Positions 24,841 to 37,400 of a stretch of 64,000 nt of DNA are shown here, piece by piece. The stretch covers positions 1,480,001 through 1,544,000 of the forward strand of contig SCHM01000001.1 of NCBI GenBank assembly GCA_004123355.1. Direction: 5' to 3'. The notes under the pieces are model-generated. The model saw nothing but the letters and a program-made list of their open reading frames with translations, searched no databases and was not told the DNA's origin. How positions within the stretch are numbered: position 1 is the stretch's first letter; every line of letters begins with the position of its first letter. This DNA is from Amphirosellinia nigrospora. Lineage: Eukaryota > Ascomycota > Sordariomycetes > Xylariales > Xylariaceae. The position numbers and the translations under genes are program-made.

Positions 24841-25110
24841 GGGCAAATCAGGCCCAGGAGAAAAAGGGGCAAAATAACAGGGGTGAAGAAACGTAACAAC
24901 ACCAGACTCCCTTGCTGTATTTCTCTTTTGTACTTAGCCAGTAACGCACTTTGGAGATTTCAAATTTTTCGGAATTCATCAATATACTGCATCCCTTTTG
25001 ATCAACAGATTCTCCTTATTTTTAAGTGACTGCGACTCGTATTAGATGAGTAATGCCCAGATTACCTCCAATCTCAGGGTCACAGACACCCTGGGCCAAT
25101 TCAATATTAT
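24841..25110 (+). repeat. dispersed repeat family A, copy 2
   Basis: Same block order as 12511-12745, beginning gggcaaatcaggcccagg and ending ggccaattcaatatt, in the same orientation 12.3 kb away. It starts about 50 bp after the repeat B copy at 24713-24790. Confidence 0.75.
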
Positions 25111-27040
25111 GTTCATAACACAGAAAGACTGCATCTTGACTAACGTGATCAAGCTCTTCTCGCGGGATATCAACAATGAGACTACATTTCCACACTAACC
25201 TTCAACTTAGAGAGCGATCGCCGCATCCAGGCGTTCGGTAATTGAAAGGAAAATGGAACAGACATACGAAAAAAGAAGTAGGACCTTTATGTATTAACGG
25301 TCGAAGCATAATAATGCTATGCTTAGCTCAGGCAACTTGAATTTAATGTTCTTTCGGAGCTGCGAGGGCACACCTTTCACACAGCACAGGATACAGGATA
25401 CAGGGTATAGGCTACGGAGTTACGACAGTTCACACTTACTATTACAGCATTCATTACATTTTTCCTTTGTTGGCGTTCTACGCTGGAAATTTAACCCAGG
25501 CTGGACCTGGGCAAAAGAACATGGTCGTGTACGTGACTGCGAATTGGCTTATAGCCGTGAACCGAAACTAGTTTGTCGAGGAAGACTGAGCACTGCCCTC
25601 ACCCGGAGGAGGGAGCCTGCGGCGTGGAGGCCCAGATAGGTACACATCTACGAATGAGATTTGCTGAACGGGTTACTGGATGCTATGTATGTTAGTGTAA
25701 TTATTTTCCTAGACTCAGCACGCCCCTGATGCCCTACGGGAGGCTCTGGGACCGACTGCAACGCAGCGTCCCCTGGCGTTAAATAGAACAACATCAACAA
25801 CAACAACCTTCACACAGCCTACTGCCAGGAAACAGGGATCTAGACACAGATATAGACACACGGATCAAACCGGAACAAAGAGACTCTCTGTATATAGTAC
25901 AATAGTCACATAGAGCCCACGGAGATGACTTCACTGGCTCCCCGTGCAACAACATATGTCTACACCCTACCCTTGAAAGATTCGTGACATCTACATTCAC
26001 CTTCCATTGCATCTGTATTAACTATACTTGTCCCCAATTAATTTTGCATGCCGAATAAGCTAGTTTGATTTGTCGGAACGATCCATTAACTTCTGGAAAG
26101 AAAGCCATGATTGACCTGAAATAAGATTTAGAACTGCAAAAAGTTTAAACTACGCAAGTTATCACGCTCTGTTTAGAGCTTCATATTTAACCACTCAACC
26201 TTGTATTAGTGCACTTCACTGTCGGCCTGGATTCAAATCATACAATTACCTTACTGACATAAAGTACTTGACCCCTAGTAGGCAGCAAACTCGACTCTCA
26301 AGTCGCAACTAGTGCTGTGTAAAATGTTCTCATTCTAACCCATAAGAAGCGTTTCCTCGATAAATCATCTCAAACTGTGATATATAGATGTGTTCAAATT
26401 ATGTTCGGTGCCCGCGTTATCTACACGGCAGGACACAAGGTATAGGAAAAAAGATATCTCACAATACTTGATGCCATGAAGCTACGAAACCATAAGGTAA
26501 TAGAGTTACAGCCATATGAAAGCTACGAATAAAGGGAGTATCTGTATTAGTTGAGTTAACCTACTTAGATAGGGCACGATACCACCTACAAGCTCGAATC
26601 TAATAAATAACTCAGTCACTCCATCCCAGGAAATCAACATGTCGATATCCAAAAGCTTGGAGGCAAAGAGAAGAGATCAAAGCCCAGCGCCCGTTCCGGA
26701 AAGCGAAACACTCCCAACCACCACACCGAGTCGTAAAACTGAGCTTAAATTAGCACATGGGCCCGGAGGGCAAAGAAGTTAACCAGATCACTCTAGAATA
26801 CAGATAGCTTCCCTACCTAGGCAACTGCCATCAGTTACTGACCTACCCTTTGTCAGCCAAGAGAGCGACAGAATTCAAACCATCAGGGCTAGTGATAATT
26901 CACCAAGCACCAAATCACAATCCTACAACCACAGCATACATTTCACCACAGCATGCATTTCACCACATCATCACATTGCGTATCTAATCATACCCATATC
27001 CTACAAAACCCAGCCCTCATTCATCATCGGTCACATAACC
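25111..27040. other. spacer without supported gene
   Basis: Contains repeat B (25850-25995). No recognisable coding region. The right part is probably the 3' UTR of the minus-strand gene ending at 27041. Confidence 0.5.
25850..25995 (+). repeat. dispersed repeat family B, copy 4
   Basis: Aligns with 22301-22430 over its whole length, including aaagagactctctgtatat, tagtcacatagagcccacgg and atatgtctacaccctaccc, then gtgacat. Differences are mostly single substitutions, many of them transitions. Confidence 0.8.
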
Positions 27041-28764
27041 TCAGATCTCAAAGATCTCACCCGCACCATACCCCCCACCTCCTCTGCGCGCATCGACGAG
27101 ATCCAACCTCCACCCCTCCCAGTTCTTCAGCCCGCGCTTCAACTCCTTGATGCGCTCGAGCCGCCGCTTCGCGTCCTCCTGCTGCGCGCGTCGGAAGGCC
27201 TCTTCGTCGAACTCCATGTCGTCGTCCTCGAGGAGCTCGTCGTGCTCCTCGGCGCCGACGCCCGCCAGCGCGTTGATGCCGCTGGTCAGGTAGTCGCCGA
27301 GGCCCTTGCCGCTCGCCTTGCGCGTCGAGTTGGGCGACAGCGGGCCCGTGTTATTGAGGTCGATGTTGGTGAAGTCCTCAGCGCCCGGCTCCATGTCCCG
27401 CCGCCGCTGGTGCCAGATGCCCCGGCGCAGATCGTAGACCTCGCTCTCGAGGTCCCGGATCTTCTTCTCCATGCGCTCCCGCTCCTCGCTCTCGAGCTCG
27501 TCCAGGCCTTCGTCGTCGCCGCCGCCCTCCGCGGCGTCTTTCTTCCGTAAGCGTAGATTCTCCCCTCGAGCTTCTCGATCTTGGACTGTGCCTCTTGCGC
27601 CTCCTTCTCAGCGCGTTCTTTGTCCTTCCGTAGAGCTTGAGACCGAGAATCATGCTCTTTATGCAGCGTGCCTAAAGCGGCAACTTTCTTATCCAGAGCA
27701 TCCGCTTTCTTTTCTAACTCGGCCTTTTCGGCGGTGACTCGCTCGATGTCTCGTTCGAGAGAATGTAACTTAGTCTCAGCACTCGTCCGTGCGCTACCTT
27801 CTTTCACCATGCGCTCAGTTGTGCGTTCGAGATTACGCTTGATGTCGGCCAGCTCCCGCTGAGCCTTCATCGCGGCCTGTTCTGATCGCGCGAGCTTTTC
27901 CTCCAAGGCTACGATCTGCTCTCGATCCGTGCCGCCTGCTGTCGCCTGCCTCTCCGCTTGAGCGCGAAGGCGCGAGATCTCTAATTCCATGGTCTCGATT
28001 GTCGTGGACTTGGATGCAAGTTGTGCCTGGAGCTCGTCTGCTGGCGCGGCCATAGCTAGGGAAGGGGAAGAGCCATGACGTTTTGTAGCAGCGGACTGCA
28101 ATTGTGAGTTCTGCCTCTGAAGAGCAGCTATTTCAGCTTTCTGTAGAGACATGTCAGCGAGGGGCCCGAAGCCACGAAGCGTGCGGTCATCCTACTAGCT
28201 TCTCGATTTGGCCATTTTCTGATCCGTCTTGGTCAGCCTCTTGGAGATCGGCAAGCTCTTCCTCGGCCTTCTTATATCTCTTTTCCGCATCGCTGGCTTC
28301 TTTGGCTAACCGTCTGTTTTCCTTCTCGAGGTCCTCAATACGCGCGACTTGTTTCCGGTAGATATCGGGTGCGGTCTCGCCTTCGGGGGTTAACATGGGC
28401 GACAGTGCCCCTGGCGAAAGGACGAGGATCTGAGTTTGGACTGTTGTGATAGCGATGCTGTCGTCTGCGTCGGGGACGAGGGCTCATCGGCGGTTTCTTC
28501 AACGGCGGCTTCGGGCGCGGGCTCGTCAGTAATAGCGCTGGTCGTCGCCTCGGGCTTGGCCTCTGTCGGGGCTTCCTCCTTCTCTTTCTCCTTCTTTGCG
28601 CCTCCAGCCTTTTTCGACTTCTTTTTCATTTGCTCGACCTGACCTACAACATCAGCAATCGGACAGAGTCAGGGACAAACTGCGGGGTAGAACTATCATA
28701 CCCGCTTCCTGGCGGCGGCGAGCTTCTCAGCCTTCTCGGCATCCGTTAGGTCCTTATCGGCCAT
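27041..28764 (-). CDS. long coiled-coil protein ('M protein repeat' type of filamentous fungi)
   Basis: Exon 1 (28702-28764) encodes MADKDLTDAEKAEKLAAARK and is joined through an intron (28639-28701) to VEQMKKKSKKAGG. A Glu/Ala/Pro-rich stretch follows, then a long heptad-rich coiled coil (EIAALQRQNSQLQ, LARSEQAAMKAQRELADIK, and so on), with another intron at 28141-28195. The C-terminus is conserved among moulds and ends RLDLVDARRGGGGYGAGEIF. The frame is lost near 28415 (CAGGGGCACTG, one G short) and near 27550 (GAGGGGAGAAT-type run, one G short). Proteins of this type are annotated in Aspergillus and relatives as M protein repeat proteins and may be Golgi-associated or cytoskeletal coiled coils. 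No catalytic motif is present and no precise function can be assigned. Confidence 0.8.
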
Positions 28765-29232
28765 TTTGAAGTGTAATGTAACTGCCTAGTTGGTAAAATA
28801 CAGTCTATTGTAATTGCAACTTGTAAAATACTAGGTCGATTGGGACTGGATATGTCTAGCAAATAGGTCAATTGTTGCTCGTCGGGTTAGCGCTGTGTGT
28901 GTCGTGTCTGATGTCTGTCGATGTGTCAATTAAAGCTACAGCGTCTGAAGACCCGCGTCTGGCCAGCTCGAACGTCAACGGATGTGCACGGGCCACATGC
29001 CCGTCCGGTGGCATAGCCCGCGGCGGGCTCTACGGTAGTACATGACTGACCTACCTGAAACCAGACGTAGATACCTCGGGAAGTTGTTGACCTATTAAAT
29101 ATTTGTCTCATTAGAGGTCTTACAAGCTTTTCATATTTATCTCGGCTGCATCGTGATAGCAACTACTTACTGAATATGAAATGTTGTAAAGTTCCTATTC
29201 TCCAACCATCCTTGCGCAGATACATCACCACC

Positions 29233-30244
29233 ATGACTACGACAAGTCCTCGGCGGTTTGCGCCGCTGAAGCATACTCCAGGACAGGAGCAGACACACTT
29301 ACCAAAACTACAAGGTGTGATATTCGATGTGGATGGGACACTCTGGTAAGAATCATTCGCACTTACGCACATAGTAAGAAATAGGTCTTATAAGTTGTCA
29401 CCGATGTATATATCCCCTTCTTCCTCCACACTTACACACCAAACAAAACCACAAAATCTCATCCCACCTATAAACTAACACGTGAACCCAGCCTCCCCCA
29501 AAACTACATGTTCCCAAAAATGCGCAGCGCGCTAGGGATCCCCAAATCCATCGACATCCTAACCCACATCTCCTCACTGCCAACAGCAGCCGAGCGGGAA
29601 GACGCGATGGAATCGATCCGTGCCATCGAGCGATCCGCCATGTCCTCGCAAGAGGCACAGCCCGGCCTCCGGACGCTGATGACCTACCTACAAGAGCAGG
29701 GTCTCCGCAAGGCGATCTGTACGCGCAACTTCGAGCAGCCCGTCACGCACTTGCTGGACAAGTTCCTGGTGGGGATACACTTCTCCCCATCGTGACGCGG
29801 GACTTCAGTCCGCCGAAGCCGGACCCGGCGGGGTTGTTGTTCATCGCGCGGTCGTGGGGGCTCGTGCGCGATGTGCGCGATGCCGCGGGAGATAGGGCGC
29901 CGAGCACGGATGCGCTGTTAGAAGCAGCTGCTCAGGGGCCTGAGTTCGAGCGGAAGGGCGCAATGGGACCTAAGGGGGAGATCGCTGATGACGCTGAGTT
30001 AGCGGATAAGGTCGAGGAGGTAGGTGATGCGTCGGCGCTTATCATGGTGGGCGATTCCATCGACGACATGACGGCCGGACGGCGCGCGGGCGCGGCGACG
30101 GTGCTGCTCGTCAACAGTGATAACGCGCACTTGGCGGAGCATCCGCATACTGACTTGGTGATTGGGCGTTTGGACGAGTTGGTCGGCGTGTTAGATGCCG
30201 GGTTTGTGGGGAGGGAGATACCGATAGAGAGCGCCTCTAGTTGA
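29233..30244 (+). CDS. HAD-superfamily phosphatase (phosphoglycolate phosphatase-like)
   Basis: Start MTTSPRRFAPLKHTPG at 29233, first exon to 29345, intron 29346-29491, second exon to TGA at 30242-30244. HAD motif I is GVIFDVDGTLC, with the nucleophile Asp and acid/base Asp, split by the intron inside the Cys codon. Motif II is probably the ICTRN stretch, the conserved Lys is in SPPKPDP, and motif IV is MVGDSIDDMTAGRRAG. The layout with a helical cap between motifs I and II fits small HAD phosphatases, comparable to yeast YOR131C-type proteins. The substrate cannot be predicted. One base (C) is missing near 29790 (HFSP then VTRDF), so the literal reading stops early at HFSPS. The gene is divergent from the coiled-coil gene starting at 28764, with about 470 bp between the starts. 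Confidence 0.88.
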
Positions 30245-30969
30245 GGTGAAAAGCATAACTGAATTAGCTGGGCACTACAAGAGGAATGTACTCGAAATAA
30301 AACATTCCGGAAACCCTATAATCGTCTTGTAGTATTCGGGATATCATAAGACATAAGTCGAATACAACATCATGCGCTGACCAGGATTGTGCAGTTGATA
30401 AATAGGCATCTCACTGATTCATGAGCATTGTGGGTTCAGGGGCATAATGAAGTCCTCAAGTATGGATCTCAGTTTCACAAGAGCATGATGAAACAGGAAA
30501 GTGACTTCAAAGGGAACGCTGTCCATAAAACATTCATTTTAGAGATCGCTTCTATGGTACTTACAATACGCTGGGCCGTGCATCAAGCGCGCTCAACATC
30601 GCTGCCTCCAGGAAGCGATCGGAAACAACAGTTTCGCCTACACTTCTATGTATAATACACGTGTCCTTCATACTCCTCTCCCAAGATACCCGGTATCTTC
30701 TTGACATCGACGCTTATAGCAAACAGGGCATGCAAAGCAAAGAAAGCGCTTGTATCTGCCATCATATATATTTAGACTTCAGGTATGCCTTGTTTTCAGG
30801 TAGCGCCATCTTGGGCGACTTGACTTTCTATACACACAGCCGTCTCTTTTGTGCTTGGGCTATAATGATTTGTTGGACATTTCGATTCCGTCAGTTATCG
30901 GGACTTGGCGCCTATTCATGACGCCATCGGCCAAACCGGACGTGATCCGCATAATCGGCGCAATGGAAA
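30245..30969. other. intergenic region between convergent genes, nothing recognised
   Basis: Spacer between the HAD gene and the 3' end of the MAPKK gene. It holds the presumed 3' UTRs. Short open frames carry no domain. Confidence 0.5.
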
Positions 30970-32693
30970 TTATTTTCGAGGGTAGCCCATCGCGCCGTAA
31001 TTGCCGTTCGATGGTGGATATGCTGCCTGTCTGCGGCTTTCACTTCTCATATCGTCTGGTGTCTCTTTTCTTGGTGGAGGGGGAGGTAGAGGTCCGCCAG
31101 GTGCTGATCTCACGGGTAGCGTGAATGTTCCGGCACTGGTGCTAGCGGGGAGCGAGACATCTGAGTGCCCAACCTTAGGTATAGACCCTGATGTTGCCGA
31201 TCTCTGGCCTAAGCCCGGATGGATACTCGATCCACCCGCTCGCCCGACACTCCCCGTCCCATTTCTTGTAGGCGACCGGCTTGGCGCATGTCCGTAATGG
31301 TCTCTGGGCGAGATGATGGCCCCCGCGATCGGGATTTCGCCAGAGGTTGGCGTGTAGGCCGGATTGCTGTCAATTTGCTGGTTAGGGGAATCGCTAGATC
31401 TCAAAAGATCTTGAGTAGATGGAGAGAGTTGTGGCGCGAGATGTGATTTGCGATTATCTTTCTCCATCATACCGACAGCCCACGCCCTAAGATCGACTGG
31501 CGTCCGCTTGGCGGCTTGCACGAACGCATCATTGTCCTAGAGAGGCCGATTAGCAAGAGATCGTTATCAACGCTTCTACATAACATACGAAGAGGTCCTG
31601 GGGCGTCGGGCGCTTTTCGGGCTCCTTGTAAAGACATTTTTGAATCATGTCCTCGAGAATGGGTGGGAAGGCATCGCTCTTGGGCAATTTGGGAGCCGGC
31701 TCGTGGACGATCTGTTGAAGCAAGTCCAATATACCAGCGGGTGCACCATCACCGTCAGACAACTGTTCGCTCGCAGCAAATGGGAACTTTCCGATGGCCA
31801 ACTCCATTATCGTTAGACCAAAACTCCAGACGTCCGATTTGACCGTGTACTTCTCGCCCTGGATACGTTCCGGGGCCATATACGTAGAGGTGCCGACAAA
31901 GGTATCGGCGATCGAGTTGACCAACTCACCCGAGACTCCGAAATCACACAGCTTGATGTGGCCTTTGGAGTTGGTGAGAATGTTTGATGGCTTGATGTCT
32001 CGGTGCATGATATGCAGTTTCGAGTACAAGTAGGTCAGACCTCCAAGTGTCGCTTCGGCGATTTTCCCCAGCACATCGACCCGGATGGGCCCAAACACGC
32101 GCGACACCCTATCCAGAGACCTGTGTTCATCCAGTCAGTCAAGTCGACATGGCGGGGCTGGCCTGGCGCCCGTTGCACGTTGCACGCACATCCATATATT
32201 CCATGCACATTATGACATCGTTGTGGTCGTTTAGAAAGGCACCGTAGAAAGTGACAATATAATCGGACTGGCAGCCATGCATAATCTGGAGTTCGCGCAC
32301 GATTCGTTTTCGCAGCTCTTTATTCGCTTCGACGTGAATGACCTGGACCCGAGTCAGAGCTTCCTGCTTCGCCCAATAGTAACGAAATAGTGCGATAAGC
32401 TGTTACCTTTCGCGCCATTGTAGTGCCTGTAGGCAAATGCTTTACTTTGCTCACGGTACCACCATTGCCCGATCCGAGTTCCTTGACAATCTCCAGATCT
32501 TCTGGGCGGATGTCGAGGTTGAACTCGATCCCGATTTCCAGTTGGGCCTCGTTTCCAACATCTTCGGCTCTGGAACCGCCGGCGCCCCAACTATTACCCG
32601 AACCCGAGGAAGCAGATAGTTTCGGGCCGGGAGGGCCAAACCCTTGACATTCCTGCGCTTCATGGAGCGCGGAGCGAAGTTGGACTCGGACAT
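30970..32693 (-). CDS. ste7: MAP kinase kinase of the pheromone/filamentation cascade (Ste7/Fuz7/Mst7 type)
   Basis: Dual-specificity MAPKK that phosphorylates a Fus3/Kss1-type MAPK (Pmk1 in plant pathogens) and controls mating, fusion and infection structures in related fungi. The N-terminus MSESNFAPRSMKRRNVKGLA contains a basic-plus-hydrophobic MAPK docking-like motif. The kinase domain shows DIRPEDLEIVKELGSGNGGT (P-loop), MARK (ATP-site Lys), HIMHRDIKPSNIL, DFGVSG and activation-loop Ser/Thr in NSIADTFVGTSTYMAPERI. A proline-rich tail (GGPLPPPPPRKE) ends the protein. Introns at 31537-31588 and 32343-32406 are clear. Another lies near 32110-32190, where the junction (MEYMD...SLDRV) needs a base I cannot place. 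One C is missing near 32630 (LALPA then PKLSA). It is divergent from spt6, with 1.8 kb between starts. Confidence 0.93.
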
Positions 32694-34470
32694 GGCTAGC
32701 GACGTGGGAAATGCCCAGAAGTTCAGTTAAATAGAATATGACAGTAACACTTTAGCAGACAGATATAATATTGGTACAGACGTCCGAGGACAGGCACTGT
32801 TGCATCTCCCCAAGCGCCGCGGAATTGTCGCAACAGAAGTGCGTGGCCCGACCCGACCTAACCTGACCTGACCTGACCTTTTAGCCCCTCACAAAGCAGG
32901 AGGGCAAGGCAGGAGGGGTGAAGCACCGGTGGCGGGCGAAGCGAGCGATGGCGACGACGGGTGATGTGCACACACAACAAGCAGCGGGACACGTTGCCGT
33001 AGTTTGATCCAAAAAATGGGCCTAGTCGGACGGAGCAGAGCGCAGAGTCTATGATCGTGGATGTGGACGCAGAAGTAGGTGAGGGCGTTGAAGAGGGAGC
33101 TCGACTGTATATAAGGGGGAGGGGAGCAGCTAGGTATTGTGCTGTATCTGGACAGCAGATAGGCGACGGGACGGCTGTAACTTGTGATTGACAGCGGCGT
33201 TGACGGCAACTCTTAGTGGCGCGTAGGTGAAGGTGTGGTGGGATGGTGTGGGTCCCCTGACCTTGTAGGTCCCTACCTACCAATCTGCCAGGGAAGTAAG
33301 TACCTATACCCACTGCACTACGTTGTGTCTTTAGGCCGATTCAGGTACCAATGATTGATAGTTGGGCAGGCCAGTTTTTGTTACAGATCGGTTGCAGTAG
33401 CCATGATACCATTGATCATTCGTGGCTGGTAACAAAGACTTTCAATCAATTATCGAAATGACGGCAGAGTAGGGGGAAATAGGGGAAGGGCGGGTGGAGA
33501 TACTTTCAACTTATAAAATCAATGTCAGGAGACTATCATATCTTTAAGCCGTCCCGATGATGAAGTTTGCTACATCCTTGAAGCAAGGTATTGCAGCCCT
33601 CCTTGCATTATAATTATTACCAAAAATTAGCACAACCCACAACTCCTCGGCCAAGGGATCTGCCCCTCGTTTGTGGTGTATCACGAATGAATCACAGTCA
33701 AGCAGCGTCAAATGATACCTTAGGCAGTATCTTATACTACCTTATGTACCTCGGTCAGCACATGCAGTTAAAATGATAAATAAGATGCTTTTTTTCTCCT
33801 TCTCTTCTACTCGATAGAACATGTAAGCTAGGTAATAGCACTTTGGGGGTTACTGAAGAGCCATGCCGAACCAAGACCACATTGTAGAACAACCTCACAA
33901 TGCCTTAATTGAGGACCCTCGATGCTTACCTACGTAGGTGCCTCCCAGCCAATTAGAATACATGTAACCTAAAGGACTCGAAAATTCAGTCAAGATGCAT
34001 TAACTGCATCTCATAATTCTTAAAATTCCATCGGTATCTGGAAAATACCTACTATTACCTGAAGGTGGGGTTGCCACCCGCATTAAACTACAGAACCCCA
34101 CCTGAAGATTGCCGTTTGAGGCATGGGCCTGTGCTTGTGGCGCACCCTGTCTTGTGGCGTTACCTTATTCGTCTTAGGTAATCGCGTACCTAGCAAAGTG
34201 TCGCGAGGCTGAGGGTGCCTCTGAAGCAAGCGCGACCATCCAAATTTCCTAAACTTAACTTCCCACTAGACACAAACCACTTTTCCGCCCTTCTCAACAT
34301 CTACTTTCGTTTATCAATCCTTCACTTTTCTGCGAGATAGTGCTGCGATTTAGTCTCATAAAGTTTAATTCTTGTTTTACGCGTGGCCGTACGAGTCATT
34401 CGCACCCTACCTAGCACCACCACAATCCATCTCGCCCTACGCGTTATCTCATCTGCTCTGGTTGCCCAAG
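32694..34470. promoter_or_regulatory. shared upstream region of divergent ste7 and spt6
   Basis: 1.8 kb between two divergent start codons, so it must carry both promoters and leaders. It contains a CCTGA pentanucleotide run (32851-32880). Short open frames have no domain. No specific factor site is claimed. Confidence 0.5.
32851..32880. repeat. degenerate CCTGA pentanucleotide tandem repeat
   Basis: The stretch reads acccgacctaacctgacc followed by further cctga units, six units in all, upstream of ste7. Confidence 0.75.
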
Positions 34471-37400
34471 ATGAGTAACTCAATGCGCGACCTGGTTATC
34501 GGCGAGGCCGAACTCGACGACGAAGAGGATGACGAGTCCTTTGATGAAGAAACTGGCGAGACTCGCGAGAAGAACCGAGACCGAGACCAGGACATGAACG
34601 ACTCAAGCGAGGAAGACGACGATGACGACGATGAGGAAGAAATGCAAAAGGTATCGACAGCGGCGCTACGTTCAATACATGCTGAGAGCGGTTGCTAATT
34701 ACAGGCACGCTATAGGTTCGCGAGGGCTTTATCGTCGACGAAGATGAAGACGAAGAAGTCGACGAAAATTCCGATGAAGAACGCAAGCGGAGGAAACGCA
34801 AGCGCCGTCAGGAGCGTAAAGAGGAAGAGGAGCTGGACGAGGAAGACTTGGACCTCATCGGCGAGTCTGTTGGGGACTGGGAACGCAGACAGCCCTCTCA
34901 GGTACGAGCAAGCGATCCCCATATGCCTCCAAACATATCCTAACGTTACCAAAAGAGCAAATTCAAGCGCCTAAAGCGAGGTCATCGCGACGATGCAACT
35001 CGTGGCACCGAGCGCCCACGCCTCGATCAAATGTTTTCCGACGAGGATGAGGAAGTCATCGACGAGAGACCGTACAATGGAAGGTCTGCCCGTGCCGCCG
35101 CCGACGAATTCGAAGGCTTTATCGAAGAAGATTATCCCGAGGATGAGGAAGAACTCCAACGCCAAAGAGAGGACGAGGAGGTTGCTCGACCCCGAGATAA
35201 GGGCATATCTGGTAGAGTCATCGACCGAACTGGGCTCGATAGAGATGCTTTGGAAGACATGGATGCCATTTTTGGTAATGGCGCTGAATACGACTGGGCC
35301 CTCGAAGTAGAAGAAGACGAGGAAGTTCGCAAGCAAGAAGAGCAGACCCTCGAACTCAAGGACGTATTCGAACCATCGCAACTCGCCGAGAAGCTTCTGA
35401 CCGATGAAGATAATGAAATCCGATTTACGGACGAGCCTGAACGATTCCAGCTCGATCGCAAGCCATTTAAGCATTTACAGATCTCCGCTGACCAGTTCAA
35501 GGAAGAATCCCATTGGATTGCCAATCTTATGTGGCCAAAGAAGCAGCTTGTCAGCGACTTACAAGTACCATTTCACAAGGCCGTCGGTAAAGTTCTGGAA
35601 TACTTCGTCGTGGAAGAGCTTGAAGTCCCCTATGTCTTCCAACATCGTAAGGATTACCTGATCCACGCTCGCAAGACACGAAATCCCGATCACCGCGATG
35701 ATCCAGAAGCGCCTGAGTACATTGTCAACGCTGAAAAGTTACTCACACAAGACGATCTTTGGCGTATTCTGGAGCTAGATATCAAGTTCCGTTCTCTCAT
35801 CGAAAAACGGAATGCCCTCGAGAAGATGTATGACAACCTGAAAGCTGCTGCCGATGTGGAGGATGATATGGTTCCGAAAATGATAGAACAGGCTGTGGAT
35901 ATGGAACAATTGCAGGATCTGCAAGACTATATCAATTTTCAATATTCGCCACAGCTCAAAGACATCGCTGCCATGAATGGAAACACCAAAGCGACCAAAC
36001 GACCAGGTGCTAAGTCCTCTGTTTTCGATCGGGTACGAAAATCTAGGCGTACAGGATGGTTAAGGCATACGGGATAACCCGGATAGACTTGCTCAAAATG
36101 CACTTCGAGAGGGAGAAAGGGTCACGTCAGATGATGAGCAAAGCCTACCGATTGACTTGGCCGATAGCCTCACCGACAGCGACTTCCCACTGGCGACCTA
36201 GTTCTACGTCACGCGAGGCAAACGTATGCAGAAGAACTGTTCATGAGCCCAAGAATACGCAAGCATTTTCGAGTACAGTATTACCAAATGGGTGAGGTCA
36301 GCTGTCGTAGAACCGACAAGGGTCTCCGCAGAATTGATGATGCACATCCGTACTATGAGATCAAGTATCTCATCAACCAGACTATTGCAGATCTAGCCCG
36401 CCGACCAGAGCTATTCTTGAAGATGATGAAAGCTGAAGAGGAGGGCTTGGTTGAGGTCACAATTCGTTTGCAAAATGAGCGGGAATTCCGCCGGCAGCTG
36501 CATGCCGAGTTTGCATCTGATAACTACAGTGAACTTGCCGATGCTTGGAATGATGAGCGTCTCAAAGTTCTCGACATTGCTTTCCCGAAGCTAGAAAAAG
36601 TGGTTGTGAAAGGAGTCAAGGACTCACTTCGTACGGCATGTCAAGAGGAGATATTAAAGCTATGCCGTGAGGAATACCTAAAGCGACTTGACCAGGCCCC
36701 TTAAAACCCAAGGGCATGATCTTGGGGACCACACCGCGTGTTCTTGCGTTATCAAACGGAATGGGCGATCCGAACCGAGACCCTGTGTTCTGGCTTGGGT
36801 TGAAGAAGACGGCAGAGTCATTGACCATGGTAAATTCGTGAACCTTGCTCGTGACGAAAATCAGCGGGAGGCTTTTGCTGATCTCATCGAGCATCGGAAG
36901 CCGGACGTCATTGGTGTCTCTGGTTCCTCGACCGAAACACACAGGTTGGTTCGAGACTTAGAGACATTAGTCCAAGAGAAGCGTCTCATGGGACCAGAGT
37001 ACCTGGATACTGAGACGGACGACTATCGCACAGACCCACTCGACGTAATTGTCATCAACGATGAAGTAGCTCGCCTCTACAAAGATAGCCCAAGAGCTCA
37101 AGCGGAACATGCTACCTTAGGCTCTGTCACAAGATACTGTATCGCCCTAGCAAAGTATCTTCAAAATCCCATGAAGGAGTATGCTGCGCTTGGAAAAGAT
37201 GTGGCCACTTTGGTTTACAACCCGTGTCAACATTTGCTTCCACAAGATAAGCTTTGGAAGGTCTTAGAGACGTCTATGGTTGACATGGTTAACCTTTGTG
37301 GAGTTGACATCAATGAAGCTGTCAGTGATCCATACACAGCAAATCTACTCCCTTACGTAGCCGGCCTTGGTCCTCGAAAAGCTACCAGCGTCATTAAAAC

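Noticed and set aside
27242-27862. Antisense Arg/Ala/Ser-rich frames over the coiled-coil gene
   Set aside because: High-GC shadows of the minus-strand coding exon; no domain.
34496-35524. Ser-rich and Phe/Leu-rich minus-strand frames opposite the spt6 N-terminus
   Set aside because: Mirror images of GAC/GAG-rich acidic codons; the plus strand has conserved Spt6 sequence and good introns.
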